Translations under genes and position numbers: made by a program
Notes under the pieces: generated by a model
Told to the model about the DNA's origin: nothing
Seen by the model: the letters and a program-made list of their open reading frames with translations, nothing else
Databases searched by the model: none
Source of the DNA: RGIG7213 sp045540335
GTDB lineage: Bacteria > Bacillota > Clostridia > Oscillospirales > CAG-272
Direction: 5' to 3'
Length of the DNA stretch: 64,000 nucleotides
Assembly: GCA_045540335.1 (NCBI GenBank)
Contig: JAZQHC010000017.1
Span: 8,955 to 72,954 of the forward strand
Part shown: positions 42,550-52,295 of the stretch, one piece after another
How the letters are laid out: each line of letters starts with the position of its first letter
How positions within the stretch are numbered: position 1 is the first letter of the stretch

Positions 42550-44657
42550 GTGTAATAAAAAAACCTGCCCTGCTTCTTCCCGCGGGAAGCCCGCAAGCGC
42601 TTGACGCGGCAATAAAAGCAGGGGCAGACGAGGTATATTTCGGTGCGAAATCGTTTAATGCGCGCATCGGGGCAGAAAATTTTTCACCCCAACAAATAGA
42701 AGAAGCCGTAAGAAAATGCCATTTTTACGGCGTTAAAACGAATATAACGCTTAACACCGTCGTGCACGACAGAGAATATGCAGACCTTTTGCGCCTGTGC
42801 GAGCTTCTTTACAGGGCAGATTGCGACGCGATCATCTGTGCCGACGCGGGCGTATGCGCTTTGATAAGAGATAATTTTCCCGATTTCCGCCTTCACGCCA
42901 GCACGCAGGCATCGGGCCACAATGCCGCCGCGGCGAGAATGTTTAAAAAAATGGGCTATTCGCGCATGGTGGTTGCAAGAGAAGCCTCGTTTGAAGATAT
43001 TCTGCTGATGCGGAAGGACTTTCCCGAAATGGAATATGAAATTTTCGTTCACGGTGCGCTTTGCGTGTGCCATTCGGGAATGTGCTCGTTAAGTGCCTGC
43101 ATGGGCGGCAGAAGCGGCAACAGGGGCGACTGCGCCCAGCCGTGCCGATTGCCCGATAAAAACGGCAGCTATCCGCTTTCGCTTAAAGACCTTTGTCTTG
43201 CAGGCTATATGACGGAGATAATAAGAAGCGGCGTTGCCGCCTTGAAGATAGAGGGCAGAATGAAAAGCCCCGAATACGTTTTCGGCGTTGGAAGCATATA
43301 CAGGCGTATCATCGACGAAAACAGAGATGCGACCAAGGAAGAAATGCACACCCTTGCCGCATTGTTTTCGCGCGGCGGCTTTACCGACGGGTATTTTACG
43401 AAAACGGTCGGCCGCGGCATGCTTGGCGTAAGAAGCGAGCAAGACAAGGCAGTTACCAAGGAAGCAGAGATTACCGCCGCGTTTGAAATGAAAAACGCCA
43501 AGCGTACCCTGCCCGTTAAAATGACGGCGGAATTCAGGCTTGGCACGGCGTGCCGTCTGCAAATGACGCATAAGGATAAATCGGTTGTGGTTTACGGCTC
43601 TGCACCGGAGATGGCAAAAACCGCACCGCTTACACCTGAAAGCGTAAAGAAAAATCTTATAAAGCTTGGCACTACGCCCTTTTCGGCAGACGAGGAGGAT
43701 ATATCCGTATTTCTTGACGATAACGTTATACTTCCCGTTTCTGCGATAAATTCTTTAAGGCGTACTGCCGCAGACCGGCTTCTTTCAAAAATAGATACCG
43801 TGTATTATCCGCATAGGGCAGGCTTTGAATTACGGCCCGTGCAAAGGCAAAAGCCTGATGCGCCGAAAACCTCCCACAGGATAAACGTAGCCCATTTTAC
43901 GCATGCATCGGGTATGCCGGGGCGCGTATTTTTAAGCGGATTTTCGCACATATTCCTTCCCATAGAGGAGTATCTTAAGGCAAACGACGCCGTAAGGGGC
44001 GTGGTTGACGGGGTAGAATTTCCCAACGTTACCATGATGTCTGAATACAACGCACTTGACGATATGGCAGTGCGCGTAAAGCTTGCCGGTATAAACCGCG
44101 TATGCGTAAACAATATAGGCTCGCTTGCCATTGCGCTGAAGTACGGCTTTACCGTTCACGGCGGTATCGGGCTTAACGTGCAAAGCGCACGTGCCGCAGA
44201 CGAGCTTGCAAGGCTTGGCATAGAGGATTTCGTTGCACAAACCGAAATAAAGCTTCCTGCCGTAAAAGCCATTGCCGAAAACATCGGGCAGAAAATAGGC
44301 GTTGCCGTTTACGGAAAGCTTCCCGTAATGACGGTTGAAAAATGCGTTATACGCGATATTGCAATGGGCAGTAATGCCCCCGAAATATCAAAGTGCGATT
44401 ATTGCAGCACGCACGCGTATTCGTACATTACCGACAGAAGGGGCGCAAGGCTTCCCATAAGGCGCACCTTTACGCACAGAAATATAATTTACAACAGCGT
44501 GCCTATATACATGGCAGACAGAATGGATTTCGTTACCGACGAATGCATAGGCAGCCTGCACTATTACTTCACCGACGAAAGCGCAAACGAAGCGGCAGAG
44601 GTTATAGAGGCGTACAGAAATTCCGCCGCAAGAAACGGCGATATAAAACGGTTGTAA
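42546..44657 (+). CDS. Peptidase U32 family protein (TrhP/RlhA type)
   Basis: A 703-residue U32-family protein. LLLPAGSPQALDAAIKAGADEVYFG at the start, and the Cys cluster SGMCSLSACMGGRSGNRGDCAQPCR near residue 175, are diagnostic of the TrhP/RlhA group, which takes part in 5-hydroxylation of uridine in tRNA or cytidine in 23S rRNA. A second half (from about 340) carries the DUF3656-like domain and a late Cys pair (KCDYC). Peptidase activity is not supported for this group. It overlaps zapA by 4 bp. Confidence 0.87.
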   Translation: MSVIKKPALLLPAGSPQALDAAIKAGADEVYFGAKSFNARIGAENFSPQQIEEAVRKCHFYGVKTNITLNTVVHDREYADLLRLCELLYRADCDAIICADAGVCALIRDNFPDFRLHASTQASGHNAAAARMFKKMGYSRMVVAREASFEDILLMRKDFPEMEYEIFVHGALCVCHSGMCSLSACMGGRSGNRGDCAQPCRLPDKNGSYPLSLKDLCLAGYMTEIIRSGVAALKIEGRMKSPEYVFGVGSIYRRIIDENRDATKEEMHTLAALFSRGGFTDGYFTKTVGRGMLGVRSEQDKAVTKEAEITAAFEMKNAKRTLPVKMTAEFRLGTACRLQMTHKDKSVVVYGSAPEMAKTAPLTPESVKKNLIKLGTTPFSADEEDISVFLDDNVILPVSAINSLRRTAADRLLSKIDTVYYPHRAGFELRPVQRQKPDAPKTSHRINVAHFTHASGMPGRVFLSGFSHIFLPIEEYLKANDAVRGVVDGVEFPNVTMMSEYNALDDMAVRVKLAGINRVCVNNIGSLAIALKYGFTVHGGIGLNVQSARAADELARLGIEDFVAQTEIKLPAVKAIAENIGQKIGVAVYGKLPVMTVEKCVIRDIAMGSNAPEISKCDYCSTHAYSYITDRRGARLPIRRTFTHRNIIYNSVPIYMADRMDFVTDECIGSLHYYFTDESANEAAEVIEAYRNSAARNGDIKRL

Positions 44658-44682
44658 ACCGCGAAAGAGAGTTACTGCAAAA

Positions 44683-45117
44683 GTGAAGATAAAATACAAA
44701 AAGCTTAACGAAAACGCCCGCGTTCCGCAGTATCAAAGCGAATACGCCGCAGGGGCAGACCTGTACTGCTGCGACGAGGATACCGTAATACCCGCAGGGC
44801 AAAGGCGGCTGATACACACGGGTATTGCCATAGAATGCGAAAGGTGCGACGTGGTTGCCCTTATCTGTGCCAGAAGCGGCCTTGCAAACAAGCACGGTAT
44901 AACGCTTGCCAACGCCGTAGGCGTGGTTGACAGCGACTATCGCGGCGAGATAATGGTGTGCCTTGCCAATATATCAAGCGAGGATTACACCGTAACGAAA
45001 GGCGAAAGAATAGCCCAGCTGATGTTTTTGCCCGTTATAAAGGGCGAGTTTGAAGAGGGGCAGCTTTCCGACACTGCGCGAGGCGGCGGCGGATTCGGCT
45101 CTACGGGGAAGAAATAG
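44683..45117 (+). CDS. dut: dUTP diphosphatase
   Basis: A 144-residue trimeric dUTPase that converts dUTP to dUMP. All five motifs are present: AGADLYC, ARSGLANKHGI, GVVDSDYRGEI, RIAQLMFLP and the C-terminal RGGGGFGSTG. The start is GTG at 44683. It lies 26 bp after the U32 gene in the same direction. A 13-bp inverted repeat starts at its stop codon. Confidence 0.94.
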   Translation: MKIKYKKLNENARVPQYQSEYAAGADLYCCDEDTVIPAGQRRLIHTGIAIECERCDVVALICARSGLANKHGITLANAVGVVDSDYRGEIMVCLANISSEDYTVTKGERIAQLMFLPVIKGEFEEGQLSDTARGGGGFGSTGKK

Positions 45118-45302
45118 CGCGCACCTGTGCGGTCGGCAGTGCCGACTGAAAGGGCGCGGGAAGATTTAAAAAAATCCCCGCGTACGGCTTGTGCGCCCTT
45201 TGTACGGGCAGAAAAACAAGCGAAAATATATAAAAAACGCACGATGAAAAGTGCGTAAAAAAACGAACGCGCATTACAATGCCCGTACGGCACAGGTGCG
45301 CG
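45118..45302. other. Multibranched inverted-repeat element between dut and maf
   Basis: A perfect 13-bp pair, CGCGCACCTGTGC (45118-45130) and GCACAGGTGCGCG (45290-45302), closes a region with three arms: GTCGGC/GCCGAC (45132-45146), AAAGGGCGC/GCGCCCTTT (45149-45157 with 45193-45201), and GTACGGGCA/TGCCCGTAC (45202-45210 with 45280-45288), the last enclosing ACGCAC/GTGCGT. It contains no credible gene and no terminal T run. It could be a structured RNA, a mobile palindromic element or an mRNA-stability element. Confidence 0.7.
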
Positions 45303-45330
45303 AAGCTAACGAAAGAGGAAAACGGACGAA

Positions 45331-45897
45331 ATGATATATTTAGCATCGAAATCTCCGCGCCGCCGTGAAATACTTACAGAGGCGGGAATAGATTTCAAGG
45401 TTATATCCGTTGATGCCGACGAATCGTGCGATTTTTCGCCCGACCCGTGCGACCTTGTAATGGGTCTTGCGTGGCGCAAGCTGCGCTGTGCGGCAAAAAA
45501 CGTAGGCCCTGAGGATATAGTTATCGCGGCAGACACGATAGTATATTGCGACGGAATGGTTATGGGCAAGCCCGAAAGCGACGAGGACGCCTTTCGCATG
45601 CTCTCAATGCTTTCCGGCGGTTATCACGAGGTATATACCGGCTTTGCCGTTTGTAAGGGCAGCCGATACATAAGCGATTACGACCTTACGCGCGTACAGA
45701 TGCGCGAAATAAAAAACGAAGAGATATACGCCTATATTGCAACGGGCGAATGTAAAGATAAGGCAGGCGCGTACGCCATTCAGGGCAGGGGCAGTATTTT
45801 CGTACAGCGTATAGAGGGAAGCTACCATAACGTGGTGGGTCTGCCTATTTGTAAGGTGTATTCTGCCATTGCGGAATTGAACAAGAAGGGAACATGA
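45331..45897 (+). CDS. maf: Maf-family nucleoside triphosphate pyrophosphatase
   Basis: A 188-residue Maf/HAM1-like protein that hydrolyses modified or canonical pyrimidine NTPs and affects septum formation. SKSPRRREIL, AADTIV, GKP and GAYAIQGRG are diagnostic. ATG 45331 follows GAAAGAGGAAAACG. It starts 4 bp upstream of the mreB-like gene's leader and probably belongs with it. Confidence 0.92.
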   Translation: MIYLASKSPRRREILTEAGIDFKVISVDADESCDFSPDPCDLVMGLAWRKLRCAAKNVGPEDIVIAADTIVYCDGMVMGKPESDEDAFRMLSMLSGGYHEVYTGFAVCKGSRYISDYDLTRVQMREIKNEEIYAYIATGECKDKAGAYAIQGRGSIFVQRIEGSYHNVVGLPICKVYSAIAELNKKGT

Positions 45898-45901
45898 TCC
45901 T

Positions 45902-46918
45902 ATGCCGAAATATATAGGTCTTGATTTAGGGCAGGCAACCACGAAAATATACTGCAAGGGCAGCGGCATCGTGTTAAGAGAGCCTACCGTTATCGCGTAC
46001 GATGCGTTAAGGGGTGATATAATCGCCGCAGGCACGCAGGCGTCTAAAATGTACGGCAGAGTGCCAAAGGGAAAGCAGGCGGTGCGCCCGTTGAAAAACG
46101 GCGTTATAGACAGCTATGCAGACGCATCTGAATTGCTTTACTCGTTTTATTCCAAATTAAATCTGCGCGGCGTATTAAGCCGTCCGAAGGTTGCCGTAGG
46201 TATTCCGTGGGGCATATCGGAGGTGCAGCGAAATGCGTTTGAAAACGTATGTATCGAGGCGGGCGCGGGCGCAGTTACCCATCTTGTAAGCCAGCCGATG
46301 GCGGCGGCGGTCGGCGCGGGTATAAACGTGCTGAAGGCAAAGGGCAGCTTTATATGCGACGTTGGCGGCGGTAAAACGCAGGCGGCGGTAATATCGTACA
46401 GGGGCGTTTTGCACGCTTGTACCATACCCGTTGGCGGGTGCGACCTTGACGATGCGATAATTTCATATCTTAAAACGGCGTACAACGTATTGATAGGGCA
46501 GTTAAGCGCGGAAACGCTTAAAAAGTCGGCAGGCTCTGCACATCCTGCGTATGACAGGGGTGCCGTAAAGGTTTACGGAAAGGATATCGTAACGGGCAGA
46601 GGGGCAGAGCTTAACGTATCCTCGGGCGAGGTGCGCGAGGCGGTAACTGACTGCATCTGCGCCGTTTCCGACGGTATCGGCAGAATGCTTGAAAATCTTC
46701 CCCCGCGCATCGCTTCCGACATATTTGACAACGGCATGACGCTTTGCGGCGGCACGTCGCTTTTGCCGGGAATTGAAAAAGCCCTTGAAGAATCACTTGG
46801 CTTGCCCGTAAAAAGGGCAGTTCACCCGTTGGACTGCGTAGTTGCGGGAATAGGAAAAATAATTGATTCCCCCGGAGAGCTTACCGAGGTTGTAAGCCGC
46901 CAGGAATTATTGGATTAA
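45902..46918 (+). CDS. mreB: Rod-shape-determining protein MreB
   Basis: A 338-residue bacterial actin. The phosphate loops (GLDLGQATTKIY and FICDVGGGKTQAAV) and adenosine motif (LCGGTSLLPGIEKAL) are in place. It organises the lateral-wall elongation complex on the inner membrane face. It is followed at once by mreC. Confidence 0.92.
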   Translation: MPKYIGLDLGQATTKIYCKGSGIVLREPTVIAYDALRGDIIAAGTQASKMYGRVPKGKQAVRPLKNGVIDSYADASELLYSFYSKLNLRGVLSRPKVAVGIPWGISEVQRNAFENVCIEAGAGAVTHLVSQPMAAAVGAGINVLKAKGSFICDVGGGKTQAAVISYRGVLHACTIPVGGCDLDDAIISYLKTAYNVLIGQLSAETLKKSAGSAHPAYDRGAVKVYGKDIVTGRGAELNVSSGEVREAVTDCICAVSDGIGRMLENLPPRIASDIFDNGMTLCGGTSLLPGIEKALEESLGLPVKRAVHPLDCVVAGIGKIIDSPGELTEVVSRQELLD

Positions 46919-46921
46919 CGT

Positions 46922-47761
46922 ATGAACAAATTTTTTAAAAGCAGATTTTTTATAATTACCTGCACGTGTGCCGTGCTGCTTACGGTAGTGGTGGGGGCGT
47001 TGTCGGTATCGGGGCATTTATCCGTACTTACCAACGTTGTAAATATCGCCGCCGCACCTTTTCAAAGCGGTTTTTCGTCGTTTGGAAAAGCGCTTGACGG
47101 ATACAGGGATTATTTCTTTGCCGTAGATGAATTAAAGGCGGAAAACGAAGCTTTGCGAAATCAGCTTGACAAATTGCAGGATAAAATATACGATGCGGAA
47201 GCCGTAATAGACGAAAACGAATTTTACAAGAATTTTTTGGGCATAAAAGAAGAGCATACCGACTATTCGTTTCTTGATGCAGACGTTATCGGAAGGGAAG
47301 CGGGCAACTTTACCACCGTATTTTCACTTGATAAAGGCACATCTGCTTCCGTACAGGTAAACATGCCCGTAATTTCGCAAAACGGCGGCCTTGTTGGGTA
47401 TATAAGCGAATCGGGCGTTAACTGGTCTAAAGCGACCAGCCTTATAGACGCGTCGGCTTCAGTCGGCATATACATTGAAAGAAGCATGGCAACGGGCATT
47501 TTATGCGGCGATTATTTTCTTCAAAAAGACGGCAAGTGCCGTGTAAACTATCTTGAAGGCGACGCCGACGTACAGCCCGGCGACCGAGTGATGACCTCGG
47601 GCCTTGGGTCTATATATCCAAGCAATATCGTTGCAGGGTACGTTGAAAGCGTTCATTACGACGATAATTTAAGAACGAAATATGCCGTGGTGATTCCCGC
47701 CGCGGATCTTGAAGCGCCCGAAAAGGTGATGGTGATAACCGATTTTCAGGCAGAAGAATGA
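46922..47761 (+). CDS. mreC: Rod-shape-determining protein MreC
   Basis: A 279-residue bitopic protein. There is one N-terminal membrane segment (FFIITCTCAVLLTVVVGAL), a coiled coil (LKAENEALRNQLDKLQDKI) and the beta-barrel core with SGVNWSKATSLIDASASVGIYIERS and GDRVMTSGLGSIYPSNIVAG. It links MreB to extracytoplasmic PBP2. It overlaps mreD by 4 bp. Confidence 0.93.
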   Translation: MNKFFKSRFFIITCTCAVLLTVVVGALSVSGHLSVLTNVVNIAAAPFQSGFSSFGKALDGYRDYFFAVDELKAENEALRNQLDKLQDKIYDAEAVIDENEFYKNFLGIKEEHTDYSFLDADVIGREAGNFTTVFSLDKGTSASVQVNMPVISQNGGLVGYISESGVNWSKATSLIDASASVGIYIERSMATGILCGDYFLQKDGKCRVNYLEGDADVQPGDRVMTSGLGSIYPSNIVAGYVESVHYDDNLRTKYAVVIPAADLEAPEKVMVITDFQAEE

Positions 47762-48312
47762 TTTTAAAGAAAGGCATCGGCATGATCGGCACGGTAAGGA
47801 TAAAATCAGCTATAAGGGTGTGCATATCTTCCATTGCGGTATTCGTTACCGCCATGCTTCAAATGTGCGTTTTTCCGTATTTCAGGGTGTTTGGGTGCAT
47901 TCCCGATGCTTTGGGCGCGCTTTTGATATGCCTTGCCTTGTTTGAAGATGAAAGGGTAAGCTGCATACTTGCCGTTTGCGGCGGCTTTATTTTGCAGGCC
48001 GCGGGCACGGGGGGTGTATCGTACTATCCGCTGTTTTACCTTATAGCGGTAAGCGTTACGATGGCAATATCGTACGGCGTGTTTGAAAGCAGGCGCATTT
48101 CCGCTGTAACATCGGGTGCGGTATGCTTTATTGCCGAGGGGCTTATTTCGTGTATTATGGCGGGCGGTACGTTTGCCCAGGCCTTTATTTACACGTTTGC
48201 CCCGCAGCTTCTGTATTCTTTGGCTTGCATGATACCCGCGTACGGCTTTTGCAAGCTTCACGGTGCTTTATTCGGCACTCGGAGGAAGATAAACTTTGAA
48301 AAATACGAATAA
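47758..48312 (+). CDS. mreD: Rod-shape-determining protein MreD
   Basis: A 184-residue polytopic membrane protein with five to six hydrophobic segments, in the expected place after mreC (4-bp overlap). Similarity to MreD is in topology and context more than in motifs. The start at ATG 47758 has no strong ribosome binding site, as is common for coupled genes; ATG 47782 is an alternative. Confidence 0.8.
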   Translation: MILKKGIGMIGTVRIKSAIRVCISSIAVFVTAMLQMCVFPYFRVFGCIPDALGALLICLALFEDERVSCILAVCGGFILQAAGTGGVSYYPLFYLIAVSVTMAISYGVFESRRISAVTSGAVCFIAEGLISCIMAGGTFAQAFIYTFAPQLLYSLACMIPAYGFCKLHGALFGTRRKINFEKYE

Positions 48313-50362
48313 AAAATTTTATACAAGCGGTCTGTTTATATTGGGCGCGTTTTTCGTTGCCGTTTGCGCCTTTTACGCCGTAAGGCTTGTAAATATGCAG
48401 ATAACCCGTTCGGAGGATTACGCCTTTATCAGCAGTAAAACGTACGAACGGCGCGAGGTGATACAGGCTGTGCGCGGCGAAATATACGACAGAAACGGAA
48501 AGCCGCTTATCACCAACGAATACACCAATACCGTTGAATTAAGCTATAACGCGCTTAAAACGGTAACGCCGAACGGCAGAAATATAATTATTGCAAACCT
48601 TTATTCCGTAATGGAAGACCACGGGGAGGAGTTTGTTACAAGGTTTCCCGTAACGGGCACGTATCCGCACGTTCAGTACGATGATAAAGCCCTTGAAAGC
48701 ACCACCACGAAAAACCGCTTTAACGCCTTTTTAAAGGCGAACAAATTAAACGAGGATATCGGCTGTGTGGAATTGTTTGAATGGCTGCTTGAGCATTACG
48801 GTATAAAGAAAAACGGCAAATACCTGTACGAGGGCAAAACGCAATACGCCGTTGTTGCCGTAAGGTACGAGCTTGATACTATGAATTTCGCCCCCGACAA
48901 CCCCTTTATAGTTAAGAAAGATGCGGATATGCGCTTCGTAACCTCCGTTTTGGAAAGGGCATATACGGGTATCTACATAGAAAAAGAATGGCAGCGCATA
49001 TATAACTATCCGGGCCACGCCTCGCACATATTGGGCAGGGTTGGCAAAATTCCCGAGGATATGATAGACGAATACCTTCAAAAGGGGTACGCGTATGATG
49101 CGATAGTCGGTATAGACGGTGCGGAAAAAGCCTTTGAAGAGCTTCTTTGCGGCACCGACGGCGTTCAGGTGTTCGTAGAAAACGAATACGGTACTGTAAT
49201 ATCGTCGTACGTGGAAAAAGAGGCCGTTGCAGGCAAAAACGTATTCTTAACGATAGATATAGACCTTCAGATAGATGCCGAGCAGCTTCTTGCCGATAAC
49301 ATAAAAACCGTTGTGGAAAACGCCAAAAACGAATCAGACGGGGCAAAAGCAGACAGCGGCGCAGTAAGCGCGATAGACCCAAACACCGGGCAGGTGCTTG
49401 CCCTTGCCTCGTACCCGTCGTTTGACCTTACCACCTTTACCGAAAATTATTCGCAGCTTGCAAACGACGAAAAGCGCCCCTTGTTTAACCGTGCGCTGCT
49501 TGGCAATTACGCGCCGGGCTCTACGTTCAAGGTGGCTACCTCTGCCGCGGCACTTACAAACGGCATAGTTTCGCCGTATTCAAAGGTATATTGCTCCGGC
49601 AGGTACAATTATTACGACGATTACAAGCCGCGCTGCTGGAACACAGGCGGCCACGGCGAGCTTGACCTTCGAAACGCCCTCGGCGTTTCGTGCAACTGCT
49701 ATTATTTTGACGTTGGCAGGCGTCTTGGTATAGACCTGCTTAACGAATACTGCACGTCGCTTGGGCTTGGCGAATATACGGGTATCGAGCTTACCGAATC
49801 CAAGGGTGTTATTGCGGGCCCTGCGTATTACGAATCAGCGGGGCTTGGCGCGTGGAATCCCGGTGATACGCTTCAGGCGTCTATCGGGCAAAGCGGCAAC
49901 GCCGTTACCCCGTTACAGCTTTCAACGTATATTTCCGCCGTTATCAACAGCGGCGTAAGATATAAGGCTACGATACTGTACAAAACGGAAACGTTTTCGG
50001 GTAAAGAGGTTCAGTATAACGAGGCGGTCGTTTTAGGCAAGGCAGAGCTTTCTGCCGACCATTGCCGAATTATAAAAGAGGGTATGAAAAATTCCAAAGA
50101 GGTAACCTCTGCCACGAAAAGATATAAATTTCCGATAGGCTCGAAAACGGGTACCGCGCAGATATCCACCACCGATAACAACGGCGTTCTTACGGCGTTT
50201 GCACCGTACAGCTCGCCGCAGATAGTCGTTTCGTGCGTTATCGAAAACGGCGCAGCGGGCGGCAACGCCGCACCCACCGTGCTTGGCACGATATCAAGCT
50301 ATTTCGGCCTTGATAAAAACGGCGAGCCGCTGCAAGCCGATGAAGAACAAAATAACGGCTGA
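48296..50362 (+). CDS. mrdA: Penicillin-binding protein 2 (class B transpeptidase)
   Basis: A 688-residue elongasome transpeptidase. One N-terminal membrane helix (LFILGAFFVAVCAFYAV), a dimerisation domain with REVIQAVRGEIYDRNGKPL, and a transpeptidase domain with nucleophile Ser409 (STFK), Ser465 in SCN and KTGTA at 617-621. It cross-links peptidoglycan during elongation. The start is an unusual TTG at 48296, supported by GGAGGAAGATAAACT just upstream, and overlaps mreD by 17 bp. No rodA follows. Confidence 0.93.
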   Translation: MKNTNKKFYTSGLFILGAFFVAVCAFYAVRLVNMQITRSEDYAFISSKTYERREVIQAVRGEIYDRNGKPLITNEYTNTVELSYNALKTVTPNGRNIIIANLYSVMEDHGEEFVTRFPVTGTYPHVQYDDKALESTTTKNRFNAFLKANKLNEDIGCVELFEWLLEHYGIKKNGKYLYEGKTQYAVVAVRYELDTMNFAPDNPFIVKKDADMRFVTSVLERAYTGIYIEKEWQRIYNYPGHASHILGRVGKIPEDMIDEYLQKGYAYDAIVGIDGAEKAFEELLCGTDGVQVFVENEYGTVISSYVEKEAVAGKNVFLTIDIDLQIDAEQLLADNIKTVVENAKNESDGAKADSGAVSAIDPNTGQVLALASYPSFDLTTFTENYSQLANDEKRPLFNRALLGNYAPGSTFKVATSAAALTNGIVSPYSKVYCSGRYNYYDDYKPRCWNTGGHGELDLRNALGVSCNCYYFDVGRRLGIDLLNEYCTSLGLGEYTGIELTESKGVIAGPAYYESAGLGAWNPGDTLQASIGQSGNAVTPLQLSTYISAVINSGVRYKATILYKTETFSGKEVQYNEAVVLGKAELSADHCRIIKEGMKNSKEVTSATKRYKFPIGSKTGTAQISTTDNNGVLTAFAPYSSPQIVVSCVIENGAAGGNAAPTVLGTISSYFGLDKNGEPLQADEEQNNG

Positions 50363-50419
50363 TGCCTTTGCGTTTATAGGCTGACAGCCGTAAATAAATC
50401 GACAAATTTGCTTTTTTCA

Positions 50420-50448
50420 TTGACTTTTTCATTAGTATCTTGTATAAT
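50420..50448 (+). promoter_or_regulatory. Promoter of the aminotransferase-led cluster
   Basis: TTGACT (50420-50425), 17-bp spacer, TATAAT (50443-50448). Confidence 0.75.
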
Positions 50449-50488
50449 CAATTTAAAATAATAATATATTGGAAAGAAGGGCCATATC

Positions 50489-52024
50489 ATGTTCAATTCC
50501 CCTTGTATGTCGCTTAAAGATCTGCTTGGCGAAGAATATTCCGCTTCAGTCTGCAATGCTGCCGTATATAACGGCTATGCAACGAAAGAACAGGCAGAGG
50601 CGATCCTTTGTGAAAAAATCGATTTTATGCCTGAAGAAAGACAGGCGGCAAACGAAAAAATGCTTGCCGACGTGGGTAAAAGCGTTATTCCCGCATTTGA
50701 AACCGATAACAACGGTGCGGCTACCGACGCGTTTTCAAAGGCGCTGCATAAATGCATGGCTCCGCTTTCTGCCAGGGGGCTTTGCCGTATAGGAGAAGAC
50801 GGTAAGGTTTATTTTATCGGCAAAAGCGAGCATTATCACGCTTCGTTGGGGCACGGCTTCGGCGGATATAAGCTTATAGACAACGCGCGTAAGCTTGGCA
50901 TTCCGAACGCTACGCACAACAATACCAGAGGTTACATAACGCGCCTTGCGGAAAGAGAGCTTATCAGGGCGGCAAACGGCGGCGTTAACGATGAAGAGCT
51001 TGAAAAAATACTGCAAAGCAGGCAGCCCAAGGTGCTTAACCGCTGTATAAACCTTGAAACGGGAAGCCTTGCGTGCGAAGCCGGCCTTAAAATGATGCTT
51101 GCAAGATTCTACAAGCTTGACGGCACGTTTGCAGAGCCTAAATATTACGGCAAAACGCCCGTATTCTTCGTTATGGGCGATATGAAGGGCACAAACGAGG
51201 GGAACTACCACGGCACTACCGTTATTGCCCAGACGTTAAGAGGTTTGTGGGGCGGATTTGCAAAGGCAGCAGAGAAAGCCGGCCTTTATAAGGTCGTTCC
51301 CGTTATGATAAACGACCTTGATGATTTTGAAGCAAAATTGAAAAAATACAACAGCGGCAATTACAAAACCGCAGGCTTCAGCCACGAAATAATTCTTATG
51401 AACTACGGCGCTATCCGCCTGACGAAGGAATTTTTGCAGGGCGCGTACAAGCTTTGCGCGGAATACGATACGCCTACCATGTGCGACGAAATTCAATCCT
51501 GCATGTGGTACGACGGAATGTTTTTGTTCAGAAAATGGGGGCTTAACCCCGATTTTGCAGTCGTTGGCAAGGGCTTCCCCGGCGGCGAATATCCTGCAAG
51601 CAAGCTGATAACGACTGCCGAAATGGACGCGTTGAATCTTTTCGGTGCGCTTGTAACGAACGGCCAGGAGGAGCTTGCATCCCTTGCATACCTTATCACT
51701 ATGGAATGGTCCAAGGCGAACAGCGAGCAGGTGAAAAACGCAGGCGAATACTTCTATTCCCAACTTGAAAATATCGCACAGGAAAACAGCACCCTTATCG
51801 TAAGGGCAGACGGCTTCGGCCACCTTGCGGGGCTTCGCTTTGCAAAGGTTGAAGAGGCGGCAAGATTCGCACAGATACTTAACGATATGTGCGTGGATAT
51901 ATCCGCACAGCTTTACAAGGCAAATTGCCCGCCCGTTGTGCTTGTTAAGCCGCCGCTTATCGCATCTGAAAACGCGATGGATTTCCTTTGCGGCAAGATA
52001 AGAGAAGCTATAAAGATGATGTAA
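50489..52024 (+). CDS. Class III aminotransferase-like PLP protein
   Basis: A 511-residue PLP enzyme of the aminotransferase class III fold. CDEIQSC near residue 332 supplies the Asp that holds the pyridine ring, and VVGKGFPGGEYPASK near 360 holds the PLP lysine. Its N-terminal 90 residues are unlike standard omega-aminotransferases. The start follows GAAAGAAGG. It opens a cluster of sugar kinase, amidohydrolase, isomerase and ROK kinase genes, so its substrate is probably an amino sugar, amino-sugar acid or inositol derivative; this is inference. Confidence 0.75.
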   Translation: MFNSPCMSLKDLLGEEYSASVCNAAVYNGYATKEQAEAILCEKIDFMPEERQAANEKMLADVGKSVIPAFETDNNGAATDAFSKALHKCMAPLSARGLCRIGEDGKVYFIGKSEHYHASLGHGFGGYKLIDNARKLGIPNATHNNTRGYITRLAERELIRAANGGVNDEELEKILQSRQPKVLNRCINLETGSLACEAGLKMMLARFYKLDGTFAEPKYYGKTPVFFVMGDMKGTNEGNYHGTTVIAQTLRGLWGGFAKAAEKAGLYKVVPVMINDLDDFEAKLKKYNSGNYKTAGFSHEIILMNYGAIRLTKEFLQGAYKLCAEYDTPTMCDEIQSCMWYDGMFLFRKWGLNPDFAVVGKGFPGGEYPASKLITTAEMDALNLFGALVTNGQEELASLAYLITMEWSKANSEQVKNAGEYFYSQLENIAQENSTLIVRADGFGHLAGLRFAKVEEAARFAQILNDMCVDISAQLYKANCPPVVLVKPPLIASENAMDFLCGKIREAIKMM

Positions 52025-52037
52025 AATATCGGCATCC

Positions 52038-52241
52038 GCAGGGCTTTATAAAAGCACCGTTTCAATTCGGTGTGAACGAAAAAAACATCGTTTATCTTGA
52101 TCAAAGGGACTGCGCCGTAAAAAATACGGCGCACCCTTTTCGGCACGTGCAGGTATATTAAAAAAAAAGAAGCCGTACGCCGAAAGGGTAGGCCGCGCAA
52201 CGCGGCAGTCCCTTTGAAAAAAGAAGCTTTTAAAGCCCTGC
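52038..52241. other. Multibranched inverted-repeat element before the FGGY kinase gene
   Basis: Outer arms GCAGGGCTTTATAAAAGC (52038-52055) and GCTTTTAAAGCCCTGC (52226-52241) enclose CACCG/CGGTG (52055-52072) and a perfect 13-bp pair, TCAAAGGGACTGC (52101-52113) with GCAGTCCCTTTGA (52205-52217). Within that pair lie GCCGTA/TACGGC, ACCCTTTTCGGC/GCCGAAAGGGT and GCCGCG/CGCGGC. Same architecture as 45118-45302 but a different sequence. No gene or T run seen. Confidence 0.7.
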
Positions 52242-52295
52242 GCGCCGATACGGATGCGCAAACGGTGCAAAACAGAAAGGTAAAGTAATTTTCAA

